A stretch of DNA of 64,000 nucleotides from Allocatelliglobosispora scoriae (GCF_014204945.1 NZ_JACHMN010000003.1:1488001-1552000); one strand, 5' to 3'; shown: positions 52,101-59,370, counted from the first letter of the stretch. The notes: generated by a model from the sequence alone, not told the origin. A program made the numbers and translations.

Positions 52101-52163
52101 GTCGTCGCGTCCTATCTCGGCACCGAATCCGCTGCTGTGCACCGCTCGGGTGCTTCCGTCTAG
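49113..52163 (+). CDS. Fused ABC transporter: LivH-type permease, LivM-type permease and LivG-type ATPase
   Basis: 1016 residues in one frame. Residues 1-~285 are a LivH permease ('YGLLAVGLVLVYRSSRFLNFAHG'); ~300-600 a LivM permease ('GLSVLIVTGIAGELSLGQFAFAG', 'RDNEDAARALTVGVPLRRLQAYA'). Residues ~603-750 are a low-complexity linker; ~755-1016 a LivG ATPase ('GIIGPNGAGKTTLFEIIAG', signature 'LSTGTRRLVEL', Walker B 'LLLLDEPSSGV', 'LLIIEHDLPLL'). LivM-LivG fusions are known, but this linker is long and contains family A and family C repeats in frame. The frame stays open throughout, yet the ATPase could also start separately at the GTG at 51369. Together with LivF and the SBP it makes a complete importer. 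Confidence 0.8.
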   Translation: MIDATVLGLFTGLTYGLLAVGLVLVYRSSRFLNFAHGSIGVFGAAVLGKLVSGWGVPYWAALPVALAVGGGVAAIIEAGVVRRLRGRPHVIGMIATLGLSQFVLILALLVNSEGLSGSRFPVPPGLPSFTIGRTPIGPAFVAMALLTPVLLGALALFLRRSRHGLAIRAAADAPDAAALNGIGPGRMATLAWGIAGAVAAFSAVLVTPTQGTQSIETLGPDLLLRGLAGAVAARMSSLPIAFAACLGVGVVEQIMLAEGAGRGAVELALALFILVALLSQPRLGRRDAEQALWPRQVLAKTGRTGWILALAGLLGAAGLAYLVSNEVASVLTSVAGFALVGLSVLIVTGIAGELSLGQFAFAGIGAAVSLHAAASSGNFFLAAVAGCAAAALSAALVGLPALRLRGLALAATTLAFALATSAWLLRQDFLLGDGLDAAKPQWSGYTLVLAKDYYLFALLMLAVGLFVTHNLRRGGLGRLLLAVRDNEDAARALTVGVPLRRLQAYAVAGALAGLGGVVIGHGQSLLTVNSFPASAGVDVVALSVVGGIGLLSGPLLGSALLIGVPGLVELGIPGQAALTVAWLLVVVLLPGGLAEPLTKLARSPQLFKSWSYRGRGRHAGSARGGPSVADAGPGRSAGGAVPTAAEAGAGGSARDFALLTPTHHPANQDIAGQLGDGAGGLPEVPWAGSAAGLGPKAYQVRSPSGREQARDGAGGGVSAYQSGVGEERTARPRGVARVEPARRLPARSAPLPVTGGVLLEARGVSRSFGGVRAVAGVDIRVAAGEVVGIIGPNGAGKTTLFEIIAGFTAPETGSIGFAGRDVTRLSPQRRARQGLVRSFQDARLFPTLTVGESVLVAQERLAPSGVLAGLLGAGGPERRKAARAAELLDLLGLADIADRPVGELSTGTRRLVELTCLLALEPALLLLDEPSSGVSQADGIALGALLRRVNTELGVALLIIEHDLPLLASLAGRIVAMEAGRVIADGTPDDVRRHPAVVASYLGTESAAVHRSGASV
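50922..50945. repeat. Family A palindrome, copy A8, inside the ABC fusion gene
   Basis: CCGCAACTCTTCAAGAGTTGGTCC, 24 bases, encoding 'PQLFKSWS' just after the last LivM helix. At the matching place in ordinary LivM genes the stop codon would be expected. Confidence 0.9.
51077..51120. repeat. Family C half-element, inside the ABC fusion gene
   Basis: CTTTGCTCTGCTTACAC then ACGCATCACCCGGCGAATCA...: matches one arm of the full family C hairpin at 56317-56402 (17 identical bases, then ACGCATCACC and a diverged remainder). Confidence 0.8.
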
Positions 52164-52174
52164 AGGAGAGTCTT

Positions 52175-52750
52175 ATGTGGATGAAGCGTGTGGCGGCGGG
52201 CCTGGCCGCGCTGCTCCTGGCCGTCTTCGCCCTGCCGTCGGCCGCGTGGGCGGCGCCGACGCTGACCCTGAGCAAGTCGACCGGGCTCGCCGACGGTGAG
52301 CGGATCACGGTCAACGGTTCGGGTTTCACCCCGAGCATCACCCAGATCGCGATCGGGCAGTGCATCGCCGAGGTCGCCGGTCCGACCGACTGCAACCTCG
52401 CCGGCGGCGCGGTCTTCGTCAACGCCGACGCCACCGGCAGGATCCCGCCGACGACGCTGAAGCTGGCGGTGAAGTTCGGCAGCTTCGACTGCACCAAGCG
52501 CCAGTGTGTGATCGCGGCGCAGCTCCTGCCGTCGTCCGCGAGCGATGCGATCGTCAAGGCAAACAAATCAAGCAAAAAGATCACCTTTGGTACGGTGAAA
52601 GCCTCCACGGCACCGTCCGGCCCCCCGACACCGAGCCTGCCCCGGACCGGACCCGGCGACGAGCACTGGGTGATCCTGCTCGGCGGGACGGCGCTGCTGC
52701 TCCCGGGAATCGGCTTCCTGCTCCTGCTACCGCGCCGCCGGACCGCCTGA
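52175..52750 (+). CDS. Sortase-anchored (LPRTG) neocarzinostatin-fold surface protein
   Basis: 191 residues. Signal peptide to ~residue 27; a neocarzinostatin-like domain ('LTLSKSTGLADGERITVNGSGF', 'IAIGQCIAEV', 'DCNLAGGA', 'FDCTKRQCVIAAQ') with four cysteines in two pairs; a Ser/Pro spacer; 'SLPRTGPGDEHW' (LPxTG sorting signal); a hydrophobic helix; and 'PRRRTA'. This is a classic covalent wall-anchor. GAGGAG precedes the ATG, 11 bases after the ABC gene, so it closes the WxL operon. No enediyne genes are near, so the fold is probably structural rather than a chromoprotein. Confidence 0.82.
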   Translation: MWMKRVAAGLAALLLAVFALPSAAWAAPTLTLSKSTGLADGERITVNGSGFTPSITQIAIGQCIAEVAGPTDCNLAGGAVFVNADATGRIPPTTLKLAVKFGSFDCTKRQCVIAAQLLPSSASDAIVKANKSSKKITFGTVKASTAPSGPPTPSLPRTGPGDEHWVILLGGTALLLPGIGFLLLLPRRRTA

Positions 52751-52771
52751 TCGAGCCGCTCATATATCGAT

Positions 52772-52804
52772 AAATACCCGGAGCAGATGTTCCGGGTATT
52801 TTGC
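52772..52804 (+). terminator. Intrinsic terminator ending the WxL operon
   Basis: 11-bp stem AAATACCCGGA/TCCGGGTATTT with an 8-base loop, followed by TTG; A/T-rich for this genome. 21 bases after the last stop. Confidence 0.85.
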
Positions 52805-52911
52805 CGTTTGCCCAGGTCACGAGCTGTTGAGGCCCCTGTCTACTCTGCAAGAGGTCAATGAAGATCGTTGTTCGACATCGACATGCACGCAGAGACCAAG
52901 AGGGGTGCCGC

Positions 52912-53535
52912 GTGCCTTTCCCCGTGACCATCGACGGTGGCAGCATCGTCCTGCGCGAGCTTCAGGACGAGGATCTGCCCGCACTGACAAGGCTCTACAC
53001 CGATCCCGAACTCACCCAGTTCATGGGCTTCGACCAGCTCACCGCCGAGGCCGTCCCCGGCGCGCTCCACGCCCACCTCGTCGCCGCCCGGCGCGAGCCC
53101 CGGACCCAGTACACCCTCGCCATCACCGTCGACTCGTCACCCGACCTCGTCGGCGTCGTGCGGCTGCTCGTCGAGGAGTACGGCCGCAACGCCATGCTCG
53201 GCGGCCTCATCGTGATCCCCGAATCGGCGGGGGTCGGCCGGGGCGTCGAGGCGTCGCGGCTGCTCATGGCCTATGGGTTCGGCCCGCTCGGACTGCACCG
53301 GATCTGGGGTGGCCGACGTACCGACTATCTGCGCATGCACGACCGGATGACCCGCCTGGGCCTGCACCAGGAGGGCTTCATGCGGGAGCTCTTCCACACC
53401 CACGGTGTGTGGCACGACGTGATCAGCTATTCCGTACTGGCGCACGAGTGGAAGCCCGATGGTGCCGAGGTCGCGATCATGGAGGCCGGGAACCGGGAGC
53501 CGCTCGTCACATCCGGCCCGGCGGGCCTGGAGTAG
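52912..53535 (+). CDS. GNAT-family N-acetyltransferase
   Basis: 207 residues. RimJ-like GNAT: 'IVLRELQDEDLPALTRLYTDPELTQFMGF', a beta-bulge region 'TLAITVDSSPDLVGVVRLL', 'GRGVEASRLLMAYGFGPLGLHRIWGGRRTDYLRMHDRM' (acetyl-CoA pyrophosphate site, weakly conserved) and 'GLHQEGFMRELFHTHGVWHDVISYSVLAHEW'. GTG at 52912 with GAGGGG eight bases upstream. Ends 10 bases before the E1-like gene, so the two are probably co-transcribed and may act on the same target. Confidence 0.8.
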   Translation: MPFPVTIDGGSIVLRELQDEDLPALTRLYTDPELTQFMGFDQLTAEAVPGALHAHLVAARREPRTQYTLAITVDSSPDLVGVVRLLVEEYGRNAMLGGLIVIPESAGVGRGVEASRLLMAYGFGPLGLHRIWGGRRTDYLRMHDRMTRLGLHQEGFMRELFHTHGVWHDVISYSVLAHEWKPDGAEVAIMEAGNREPLVTSGPAGLE

Positions 53536-53545
53536 GAGCGATTCG

Positions 53546-54685
53546 ATGACGATCGTCGACATGCTGGCTCGCCACAAGCGGGTCGGCACCACGCGGGCCT
53601 GGCAGCCCGAGTTCTTCCGCCTACCGGCGGACCAGAAGGGATTCGCCGGACTGCTGGGGTCGCACCGCGTACGCGAGGTCTGCGACACCATCGATCAGCA
53701 GGTCGACGACCTCGTCGCCACCCTCAACCCCGCCCTGCGGGAGGACAAGCCGCTGCTCGACGGCATCGCCGCCGAGTACATCGGCGGCGTCCCGCTCTGG
53801 CAGCTCGGCACCTGGGTCTTCTACCCCTGGTCCGGGCGGCTGGTGCACCTGCTGCCCCGGGACGACTTCCGCCTCCTGCGTACGGACCGCAACCGCGGCA
53901 AGATCAGTCGGGAGGAGCAGCAGCACCTGAGCGGCCGCCGGATCGGGATCATCGGACTCTCGGTCGGCAACAGTGCGGCGCTCACCCTCGCCACCGAAGG
54001 GATCGCCGGAGGGTTCAGCCTCGCCGATTTCGACACGCTGGCGCTGTCGAACCTCAACCGGCTGCGGGCCGGCGTACACGACCTCAACGTCAACAAGGCG
54101 GTCATCGCCGCTCGCCAGCTCTTCGAACTCGACCCCTACCTCGACATCGACATCTACCCCGACGGGCTGCACGACGGCAACATCGAGCAGTTCTTCACCG
54201 GCGGCACCGGCCCGATCGATCTGCTCGTCGAGGAGTGCGACGAGCCCCGCATCAAGCTCGCCGCCCGCGAGTGGGCCCGGAGCTGCCGGATCCCGGTCGT
54301 CATGGACACCAACGACCGGGGCATGCTCGACATCGAGCGCTTCGACCTGGAGCCCAACCGGCCGCTGCTGCACGGCATCCTCGGCTCGACCACCTCGGCC
54401 GACCTGCCCAGTCTGACGAGGGCCGAGGTGATCGAGAAGGTGCTCGCGATGATCGGCACGATCAGCCCGAAGCTGGAGGCGTCGATCCCGAGGATCGGCG
54501 TGACGCTGAGCAGCTGGCCGCAGCTGGCGTCGGGGGTCAGCCTCGGCGGGGCGCTCGTCGCGGATGTGTCCCGGCGGGTGCTCCTCGGCGAGCTGTGCGA
54601 ATCCGGCCGCTACTACGTCGACCTCGACGACCTCATCCGCGACGGCCTGTCCGCAGACCCGCTGGCGTTGGCCGCGGACCGCTAG
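53546..54685 (+). CDS. ThiF/E1-like adenylyltransferase (Rv1355c-like, without nitroreductase domain)
   Basis: 379 residues. N-terminal ~125 residues ('TWVFYPWSGRLVHLLPRDDFRLLRTDRNRGKISREEQ') precede a Rossmann E1 core: nucleotide loop 'IGIIGLSVGNSAALTLATEG', 'LADFDTLALSNLNR', 'NKAVIAARQLFELDPYLDI', 'LLVEECDEPRIKLAAREWA' and 'VVMDTNDRGMLDIERFD'. The layout matches actinobacterial Rv1355c/MoeY-type proteins, in which a nitroreductase domain follows; here the protein stops after the E1 part. E1-like enzymes adenylate a C-terminal carboxylate of a carrier protein. No CxxC zinc motif is present and no carrier gene is seen nearby. AGGAG precedes the ATG. Confidence 0.72.
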   Translation: MTIVDMLARHKRVGTTRAWQPEFFRLPADQKGFAGLLGSHRVREVCDTIDQQVDDLVATLNPALREDKPLLDGIAAEYIGGVPLWQLGTWVFYPWSGRLVHLLPRDDFRLLRTDRNRGKISREEQQHLSGRRIGIIGLSVGNSAALTLATEGIAGGFSLADFDTLALSNLNRLRAGVHDLNVNKAVIAARQLFELDPYLDIDIYPDGLHDGNIEQFFTGGTGPIDLLVEECDEPRIKLAAREWARSCRIPVVMDTNDRGMLDIERFDLEPNRPLLHGILGSTTSADLPSLTRAEVIEKVLAMIGTISPKLEASIPRIGVTLSSWPQLASGVSLGGALVADVSRRVLLGELCESGRYYVDLDDLIRDGLSADPLALAADR

Positions 54686-54690
54686 CCCAC

Positions 54691-54746
54691 GGCGAATCTT
54701 GAGCGTTTTCCGGTCTTTCGGCGACGGAAAACGCTCAAGATTCGCC
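54691..54746. repeat. Family E hairpin, 56 bp
   Basis: 22-base perfect arms GGCGAATCTTGAGCGTTTTC.. around a 12-base loop, starting six bases after the E1-like gene. Only one copy in the window. The build is like family B, so it may be another repeat family as well as a terminator. Confidence 0.8.
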
Positions 54747-54792
54747 GGTCGTCCGAATGACCGGACGGGGGCGCTCGCGCAGAATCGGCGGC

Positions 54793-55227
54793 ATGGCAAC
54801 CGTTGCGGGGCCCTATTGGCCGATCGCTGTCATCGCCGTGCTCGCCGCCGTCCTCGCGGTGGCACGGATCAGCTGGCTCGCGCTCTTCCTGCGCCGGGCG
54901 GGCTCCGCACCCGGTGTCGTCATCGAGGTGCTGACCGAGACGAAGCGGATCGTGGGCTCGCCGGGCCGGACCAGCACGCTCTACCGGCCGGTCGTCGAGT
55001 ACGCCCACCCCGACGGCCGCCGCATCCGCTACACCGAGGCGACCGCCACGGGGCCGACCCGTCCCGTCGAACCGGGGCAGGACGTGACCGTGCGGTTCGA
55101 CCGTCAGCGGCCGGAGCGGGCCACGATCGGCGACCTCACCGGCAAGCAGATGGGCGGCCTCACCGCTTTCGCCGTTCTGGCGCTCCTGCTCGCCGCAGCC
55201 GTCGTCCTGGCCGGCCGCGCTCGGTAA
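54793..55227 (+). CDS. DUF3592-type small membrane protein
   Basis: 144 residues. One transmembrane helix at each end and between them a small beta domain 'GVVIEVLTETKRIVGSPGRTSTLYRPVVEYAHPDGRRIRY' and 'PGQDVTVRFDRQRPERATI', the DUF3592 pattern. Function unknown. Follows hairpin family E, so probably has its own promoter. Confidence 0.7.
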   Translation: MATVAGPYWPIAVIAVLAAVLAVARISWLALFLRRAGSAPGVVIEVLTETKRIVGSPGRTSTLYRPVVEYAHPDGRRIRYTEATATGPTRPVEPGQDVTVRFDRQRPERATIGDLTGKQMGGLTAFAVLALLLAAAVVLAGRAR

Positions 55228-55355
55228 CGCGGTGTCGATCTGCTCGATCGCTGATCCAGGCGTCGGGATCTCGCCCTGGCATGCAGGGAACGCCCCGCGA
55301 TCACCGGGCGGAAACCGGTGGTCGGCGGCGGTGGTCGCCGTTAGGCTCGCCGTCG

Positions 55356-56240
55356 ATGATGCACGAGGGTGAGATCCGGACAGATGCGGAGCTGGTCCGC
55401 CGCCTGGTGGCGCGGCAGTTCCCGCAGTGGGCCGACCTGCCGGTCACGCCGATGCCGATCGGGGGCACCGATCACGCGCTCTACCGCCTCGGCGACGACC
55501 TGATCGCCCGGATGCCGCGGATCGACTGGGCGATCGACCAGGCCGCCAGCGACGAGCGGTGGCTGCCGGTGCTCGCCCCGCATCTGCCGCTGACCGTGCC
55601 CGCCCCGCTCGGAGTCGGTGAGCCCGGCGAGGGCTACCCCTGGCAGTGGTCGGTCGTGCCCTACCTGCCCGGCGAGAACCCGGCCGGGGACAACGTCGAC
55701 CTCGACCGCGCGGCGGTGGATCTCGCCGCCTTCGTGCTCGCGCTGCACTCCGTCGACACCACCGGCGGCCCGGTCAAGGCAGGCATGGACCGAGGTGTGC
55801 CGCTCGCCGCCCGCGACGAGCTCACCCGGACCGCGATCGCGGAGCTCGGCGATCGCGTGGACACCGCGGCCGTGACCCGGGCCTGGGACGACGCGGTGTC
55901 GGCCGAGCCCTGGGGCGGCCCGCCGGTCTGGATCCACGGCGATCTGCAGGCGGGCAACCTGCTCGTCCACGACCGGCGGCTCTCGGCGGTCATCGACTTC
56001 GGTGCGCTCGGTCTCGGTGATCCGGCCCCGGATCTCGCACCGGCCTGGAGCGTCTTCGACGCGTCGTCGCGGGAGACCTATCGCCGGGCGCTGGGCTATG
56101 ACGAGGACACCTGGCGGCGGGGCCGGGGCTGGGCGCTGTCGACGGCACTCGTCGCGATGCCCTACTACTGGGACACCGCGCCGGCGATGATCGCCGAGGG
56201 CAGGTTGAAGATCGCCGCCGTCCTCGCGGATCTCGGCTGA
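55356..56240 (+). CDS. Aminoglycoside phosphotransferase (APH)-family kinase
   Basis: 294 residues. Kinase-like fold: 'GGTDHALYRLGDDLIARMPR', catalytic 'WIHGDLQAGNLLV' (HGD...N) and metal-binding 'VIDFGALGLGDPAPDLAPAW'. Family members phosphorylate aminoglycosides, macrolides, choline or sugars; antibiotic resistance cannot be assumed. Double ATG at 55356/55359. TAGGCT about ten bases upstream suggests a leaderless message. Confidence 0.85.
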   Translation: MMHEGEIRTDAELVRRLVARQFPQWADLPVTPMPIGGTDHALYRLGDDLIARMPRIDWAIDQAASDERWLPVLAPHLPLTVPAPLGVGEPGEGYPWQWSVVPYLPGENPAGDNVDLDRAAVDLAAFVLALHSVDTTGGPVKAGMDRGVPLAARDELTRTAIAELGDRVDTAAVTRAWDDAVSAEPWGGPPVWIHGDLQAGNLLVHDRRLSAVIDFGALGLGDPAPDLAPAWSVFDASSRETYRRALGYDEDTWRRGRGWALSTALVAMPYYWDTAPAMIAEGRLKIAAVLADLG

Positions 56241-56316
56241 CACACCGCCGCTCCGGCTGTCTCCTGGGTCGATACTCTCCGCCACTGTGCCTGCGGGGGG
56301 AGCGCAAGGTGCGCGC

Positions 56317-56402
56317 GGCGCTTTGCTCTGCTTACACCGACGCATCGGCCACTAGATCCGGATATTCCCGGTGATGCGTCCGTGTAAGCAGAGCAAAGCG
56401 CC
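56317..56402. repeat. Family C full hairpin element, 86 bp
   Basis: Arms begin GGCGCTTTGCTCTGCTTACA and pair over 28 bases with one mismatch. The right arm carries an extra GGATATTCCCGGTGATGCG that matches the copy inside the ABC fusion gene (51077). Lies between convergent genes; the remaining 260-bp gap holds nothing else I recognise. Confidence 0.88.
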
Positions 56403-56503
56403 GCCGTCGGTGAGTGCCGCCCGGCCGACTGACCTGACGCTGCGTAGTCGCCGGTTCGGAGGCCCGCGTGCGTCCGGCCGGGTGCCCTGGGAGGAGGCCG
56501 GAC

Positions 56504-57151
56504 TCAGCCTCCGATGAGGCGGATCAAGGCGATGACAAGGAGCACCAGCAGGCAGATTCCGCCGATGAGCCATCCGATCGCCGCGGTGGCGAACACCGCC
56601 GCGTTCACCGGGCCCAGGGGAGCGGCCGGATCCGCTGCCCGCCGTTCCTCGGGCGAGAGCCTCCGTTGCAGGATGGCGGGCTCGGGGTCGGCCGCAGGGC
56701 GGGAGAACTGGCCACCGAAGCAGGCGAGGACGCCGAAGGAGAGCAGCACACAGGTGAGCCAGGTGGTGTAGAGGGCGCCCGGATCGAATCGCCGGGAGTT
56801 CGACGAGAGCTCGGGGGAGAGCGGGGCGAGGAACCAGGCCAGGCCGGCGACGAGTACGCCGTAGCCGAGCAGCGTTGCCGTGGTCCGCAGACCGTGCCGG
56901 ATCGACGCACCCGCAGCGGCCGCCGGCACCACCTGCAGCAGCGTGCCGACCAGAACAGTGACCAGGAAGAACGCGATGATGGCGAACCCGTCGTCGCGCA
57001 CCTGCCGCCGGACCGCTCGGAGCAGATCGATCTCGTGCGACAGGTCGTCGAACCAGACCGCACCGGCGATGCCCACCCCGATCGCGACCAGGCCGAGGAG
57101 AACGCGCAGCCAGCGGCTCCGCAGGAGGGGAGAGTCGATCATGGCCGACAT
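56504..57151 (-). CDS. Hypothetical membrane protein
   Basis: 215 residues with four predicted transmembrane helices ('VLLGLVAIGVGIAGAVWF', 'FAIIAFFLVTVLVGTLLQVVP', 'TLLGYGVLVAGLAWFL', 'WLIGGICLLVLLVIALIRL'), a fifth likely around 'LTCVLLSFGVLACFGG', and a charged loop 'LQRRLSPEERRAADP'. Family not recognised. The start is uncertain among an ATG at 57151, an ATG at 57142 and a GTG at 57169; none has a clear ribosome site. It lies downstream of the RCCR-type operon but with a 58-bp gap, so co-transcription is possible. Confidence 0.55.
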   Translation of the reverse strand: MSAMIDSPLLRSRWLRVLLGLVAIGVGIAGAVWFDDLSHEIDLLRAVRRQVRDDGFAIIAFFLVTVLVGTLLQVVPAAAAGASIRHGLRTTATLLGYGVLVAGLAWFLAPLSPELSSNSRRFDPGALYTTWLTCVLLSFGVLACFGGQFSRPAADPEPAILQRRLSPEERRAADPAAPLGPVNAAVFATAAIGWLIGGICLLVLLVIALIRLIGG

Positions 57152-57209
57152 GGTAGCCGCGCCGCGCACCCGCGGAGGGCCGGCTCCGGCGAGCCCTCCG
57201 CGGTGACGG

Positions 57210-57953
57210 TCAGTGGTCGCGCAGGAGCGAGCCCGCGCCGTGGACCTTGTCGGTGATCCCGTTGTCGCGCAGCGCCATCCACCAGGTCGCGGCGTTGATC
57301 GCGATCACCGGTTTGCCGAGCCACCGCTCGGCCTCGTCGGCGAGGCGGACCATCGACAGGTTGGTGCCGCACTGCACGATCGCGTCCACGTCCGGGCCGT
57401 CGACGGCGAGGATCGCCCGGCGCAACTCGTCCTCGGTGACGTGCGCTATCGCCACCGCCGTGGGGCACTTGAGGCCCTCGATGGCGGGGACCTCGAAGCC
57501 GATCTCGGAGAAGAAGCGGACCACGTTCTCGTCGCCGACGGGCTGGTAGGGCGTGACGACACCGATCCGGCGGGCGCCGAAGAGCTTCAGCGCCCGCTCG
57601 CACGCCTCGGCCCCGGTGGCGACCTCGAGGCCGGTGATCTCGTGGATCTGCCGGACGAACTCCCGGTTGCCCTCGACACCGCCCCAGAACGTCTCCGCCG
57701 ACATGCCCATCACCATGTAGTCGGGCTCGCAGGTGAGGACCCGCTCGCAGGCGGCGCCGATCTCGTCGCGGATCTGCACGAGCAGGTTTTCGAAGTCGGC
57801 GTCGCTGGAGAGGTCCTGGTTGCGGATGTGGATGCGGGAGAAGTGCGAGGTCACGCCCGGCACGGTCATCGAGTAGAAGTCGGGTTCGACGATCGTGTTC
57901 GTCGAGGGCGCGATGACGCCGAACTTGCGGCGCCAGCCGAGCGCGTCGGTCAT
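57210..57953 (-). CDS. Maleate isomerase/arylmalonate decarboxylase-family (Asp/Glu racemase fold) enzyme
   Basis: 247 residues. 'FGVIAPSTNTIVEPDFYSM' and 'GVTSHFSRIHI' are the N-terminal signatures; 'ARRIGVVTPYQPVGDENVVRFF' starts the second half; the C-terminal catalytic Cys lies in 'IVQCGTNLSMV'. The first Cys of true racemases and maleate isomerases is replaced ('MGMSAETFWGG'), as in arylmalonate decarboxylase. So it probably handles a carbanion/enolate on a maleate-, maleamate- or malonate-like acid with one Cys. ATG at 57953, AGGAGG upstream, ATGA overlap with the previous gene. Last coupled gene of the RCCR-type operon. Confidence 0.75.
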   Translation of the reverse strand: MTDALGWRRKFGVIAPSTNTIVEPDFYSMTVPGVTSHFSRIHIRNQDLSSDADFENLLVQIRDEIGAACERVLTCEPDYMVMGMSAETFWGGVEGNREFVRQIHEITGLEVATGAEACERALKLFGARRIGVVTPYQPVGDENVVRFFSEIGFEVPAIEGLKCPTAVAIAHVTEDELRRAILAVDGPDVDAIVQCGTNLSMVRLADEAERWLGKPVIAINAATWWMALRDNGITDKVHGAGSLLRDH

Positions 57954-58600
57954 CGGGCCACCTCCTCGGGGCGGGCGGCGCCGCCGGTGCGGGCGACGGC
58001 ACGGACGGTCAGGAACGCGGCGAGCAGGAACAGCCCCTGCGCCGTGGTGTTGGTGCCCTGCTCGATCCACTGGAAGCCCAGCGTCTCGTGCTGGGGATGG
58101 TGGCGCAGCGGTACGAGTCCCATCACGGCGATGATGCTCACCGCGTAGAGCACCATGGCGAACCATGCGCCCCGGCGGGCGGCGATGACGGCGCCGGTGA
58201 TGCTGATCAGGGTGATGCCCGCGGTGGCGAGGACGAAGATCGGCTGGATGCTGCCGATGGCGACGGCGGCGATGCCGGTCAGGGCGGGCACCAGCGCGTA
58301 GGGCCACCAGGGCATCGAGCGGTGCAGCGACCAGAGCAGCAGGCACGCACCGGCCGCCATCAGCGGGAAGAGCATGCCGGCGAGCCAGCCCAGATCGGGA
58401 CCGTCAGTGGCGACGATGATCTTCCAGGCACACTTGGCGAGGCCCCCGGCGACGATGAGCACCGCGCCGATGCGTCCGAGCCGGACGCGGCGGTCATCGC
58501 CGGAGAGCCCGCCCAGCAGGTAGAAGCCCGCGAAGGCGAGCAGCGTGGGGACGAAATCCTCCAGCGCCAGGATGAGCGGGTAGTCCGCGGGGGTGCTCAT
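57950..58600 (-). CDS. Seven- or eight-helix membrane protein of the RCCR-type operon
   Basis: 216 residues with about seven hydrophobic helices ('VPTLLAFAGFYLLGGL', 'IGAVLIVAGGLAKCAWKII', 'LAGMLFPLMAAGACLLLWSL', 'WWPYALVPALTGIAAVAIG', 'IFVLATAGITLISITGAVIAA', 'FAMVLYAVSIIAVMGLVPL', 'AQGLFLLAAFLTVRAV'). Family not recognised. Both ends overlap neighbours by ATGA, so it belongs firmly to this operon; it could transport the substrate or product, or carry electrons if heme-binding. 'LRHHPQHETLGFQW' holds three His near a membrane edge. Confidence 0.65.
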   Translation of the reverse strand: MSTPADYPLILALEDFVPTLLAFAGFYLLGGLSGDDRRVRLGRIGAVLIVAGGLAKCAWKIIVATDGPDLGWLAGMLFPLMAAGACLLLWSLHRSMPWWPYALVPALTGIAAVAIGSIQPIFVLATAGITLISITGAVIAARRGAWFAMVLYAVSIIAVMGLVPLRHHPQHETLGFQWIEQGTNTTAQGLFLLAAFLTVRAVARTGGAARPEEVAR

Positions 58601-59370
58601 GACTCCTCGCCGAAGATGTCGCGCTTGCGGAAGGCGGTGGCGAAGCGGGCGAACGCCTTGCCCCGGGTCAGCCACGCGACCCGGCCGCCGTTGGACTTGC
58701 CGGCCAGGACCTTCTCCGCCAGCCAGGGGGTGACGGTCTCGACCCGGTCGGCGAGGATGTTGAAGATCTTCTTCGCCTTCGCCCACTCCTGCGCGGTGTA
58801 GTCGCCGCGCAGCAGGTCCGTGGCGACGATGCCGGGGGAGAGGTGGTGCACGGTGACGCCGGTGCCCTCGACCTCCTTGGCGAGGCTGTCGGTGGCGTAG
58901 GTGACCGCCCGTTTGGTGCTGCCGTAGGGGGTCATCCCGGCCCGGGTCATGCCGTTGGAGCCGAAGCCCTCCATGTTCCACAGGGCGCCGTGCCCCTGCG
59001 CGGTCATCGCGCCCAGCACGACGGCGCTGGCGTGCAGCAGCCCGCGCAGATTGAGGTCGATGATCGCGTCGAGATCGGCGGGCTCGTGCTCCCAGAGCTT
59101 GCGGTTGGGCAGCGACATCCCCGCGTTGTTGACCCAGATGTCGACGGCGCCGAAACGCTCGACGGCGGCATCCCAGAGATGGCGGACCGCGTCGCGGTCG
59201 GTGACGTCGGCGACGACACCGAAAGCGCCCGGGACCAGTGCGGATGCCCGCTCGACCGCCTCGTGGGAGCGGCCGCAGAACACGACCTTCGCGCCTCGGG
59301 CGGCGAACTCGCGGACCAGGCCCTGCCCGATGCCGCGGGTTCCGCCGGTGACGACGACCACCTTGCTCAT
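58597..59370 (-). CDS. Short-chain dehydrogenase/reductase of the RCCR-type operon
   Basis: 257 residues of classical SDR: cofactor loop 'TGGTRGIGQG', Arg in 'VFCGRSHEAV' (suggesting NADPH), 'NNAG', catalytic Ser near 'WNMEGFGSNGM' and 'YGSTK' with Tyr/Lys. 'SPGIVATDLL' follows. In plants the SDR pair NYC1/NOL reduces chlorophyll b; this protein is about the size and type of NOL, but similarity beyond the SDR fold cannot be judged by eye. ATGA overlaps on both sides. Confidence 0.82.
   Translation of the reverse strand: MSKVVVVTGGTRGIGQGLVREFAARGAKVVFCGRSHEAVERASALVPGAFGVVADVTDRDAVRHLWDAAVERFGAVDIWVNNAGMSLPNRKLWEHEPADLDAIIDLNLRGLLHASAVVLGAMTAQGHGALWNMEGFGSNGMTRAGMTPYGSTKRAVTYATDSLAKEVEGTGVTVHHLSPGIVATDLLRGDYTAQEWAKAKKIFNILADRVETVTPWLAEKVLAGKSNGGRVAWLTRGKAFARFATAFRKRDIFGEES

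Noticed and set aside
52175-52750. Neocarzinostatin-like protein as enediyne antibiotic apoprotein
   Set aside because: It has an LPRTG wall anchor and lies in a surface/transport operon; no enediyne synthesis genes are in the window.
55356-56240. Antibiotic resistance gene (aminoglycoside phosphotransferase)
   Set aside because: Only family-level motifs are visible; APH-fold kinases have many substrates and the context gives no resistance hint.
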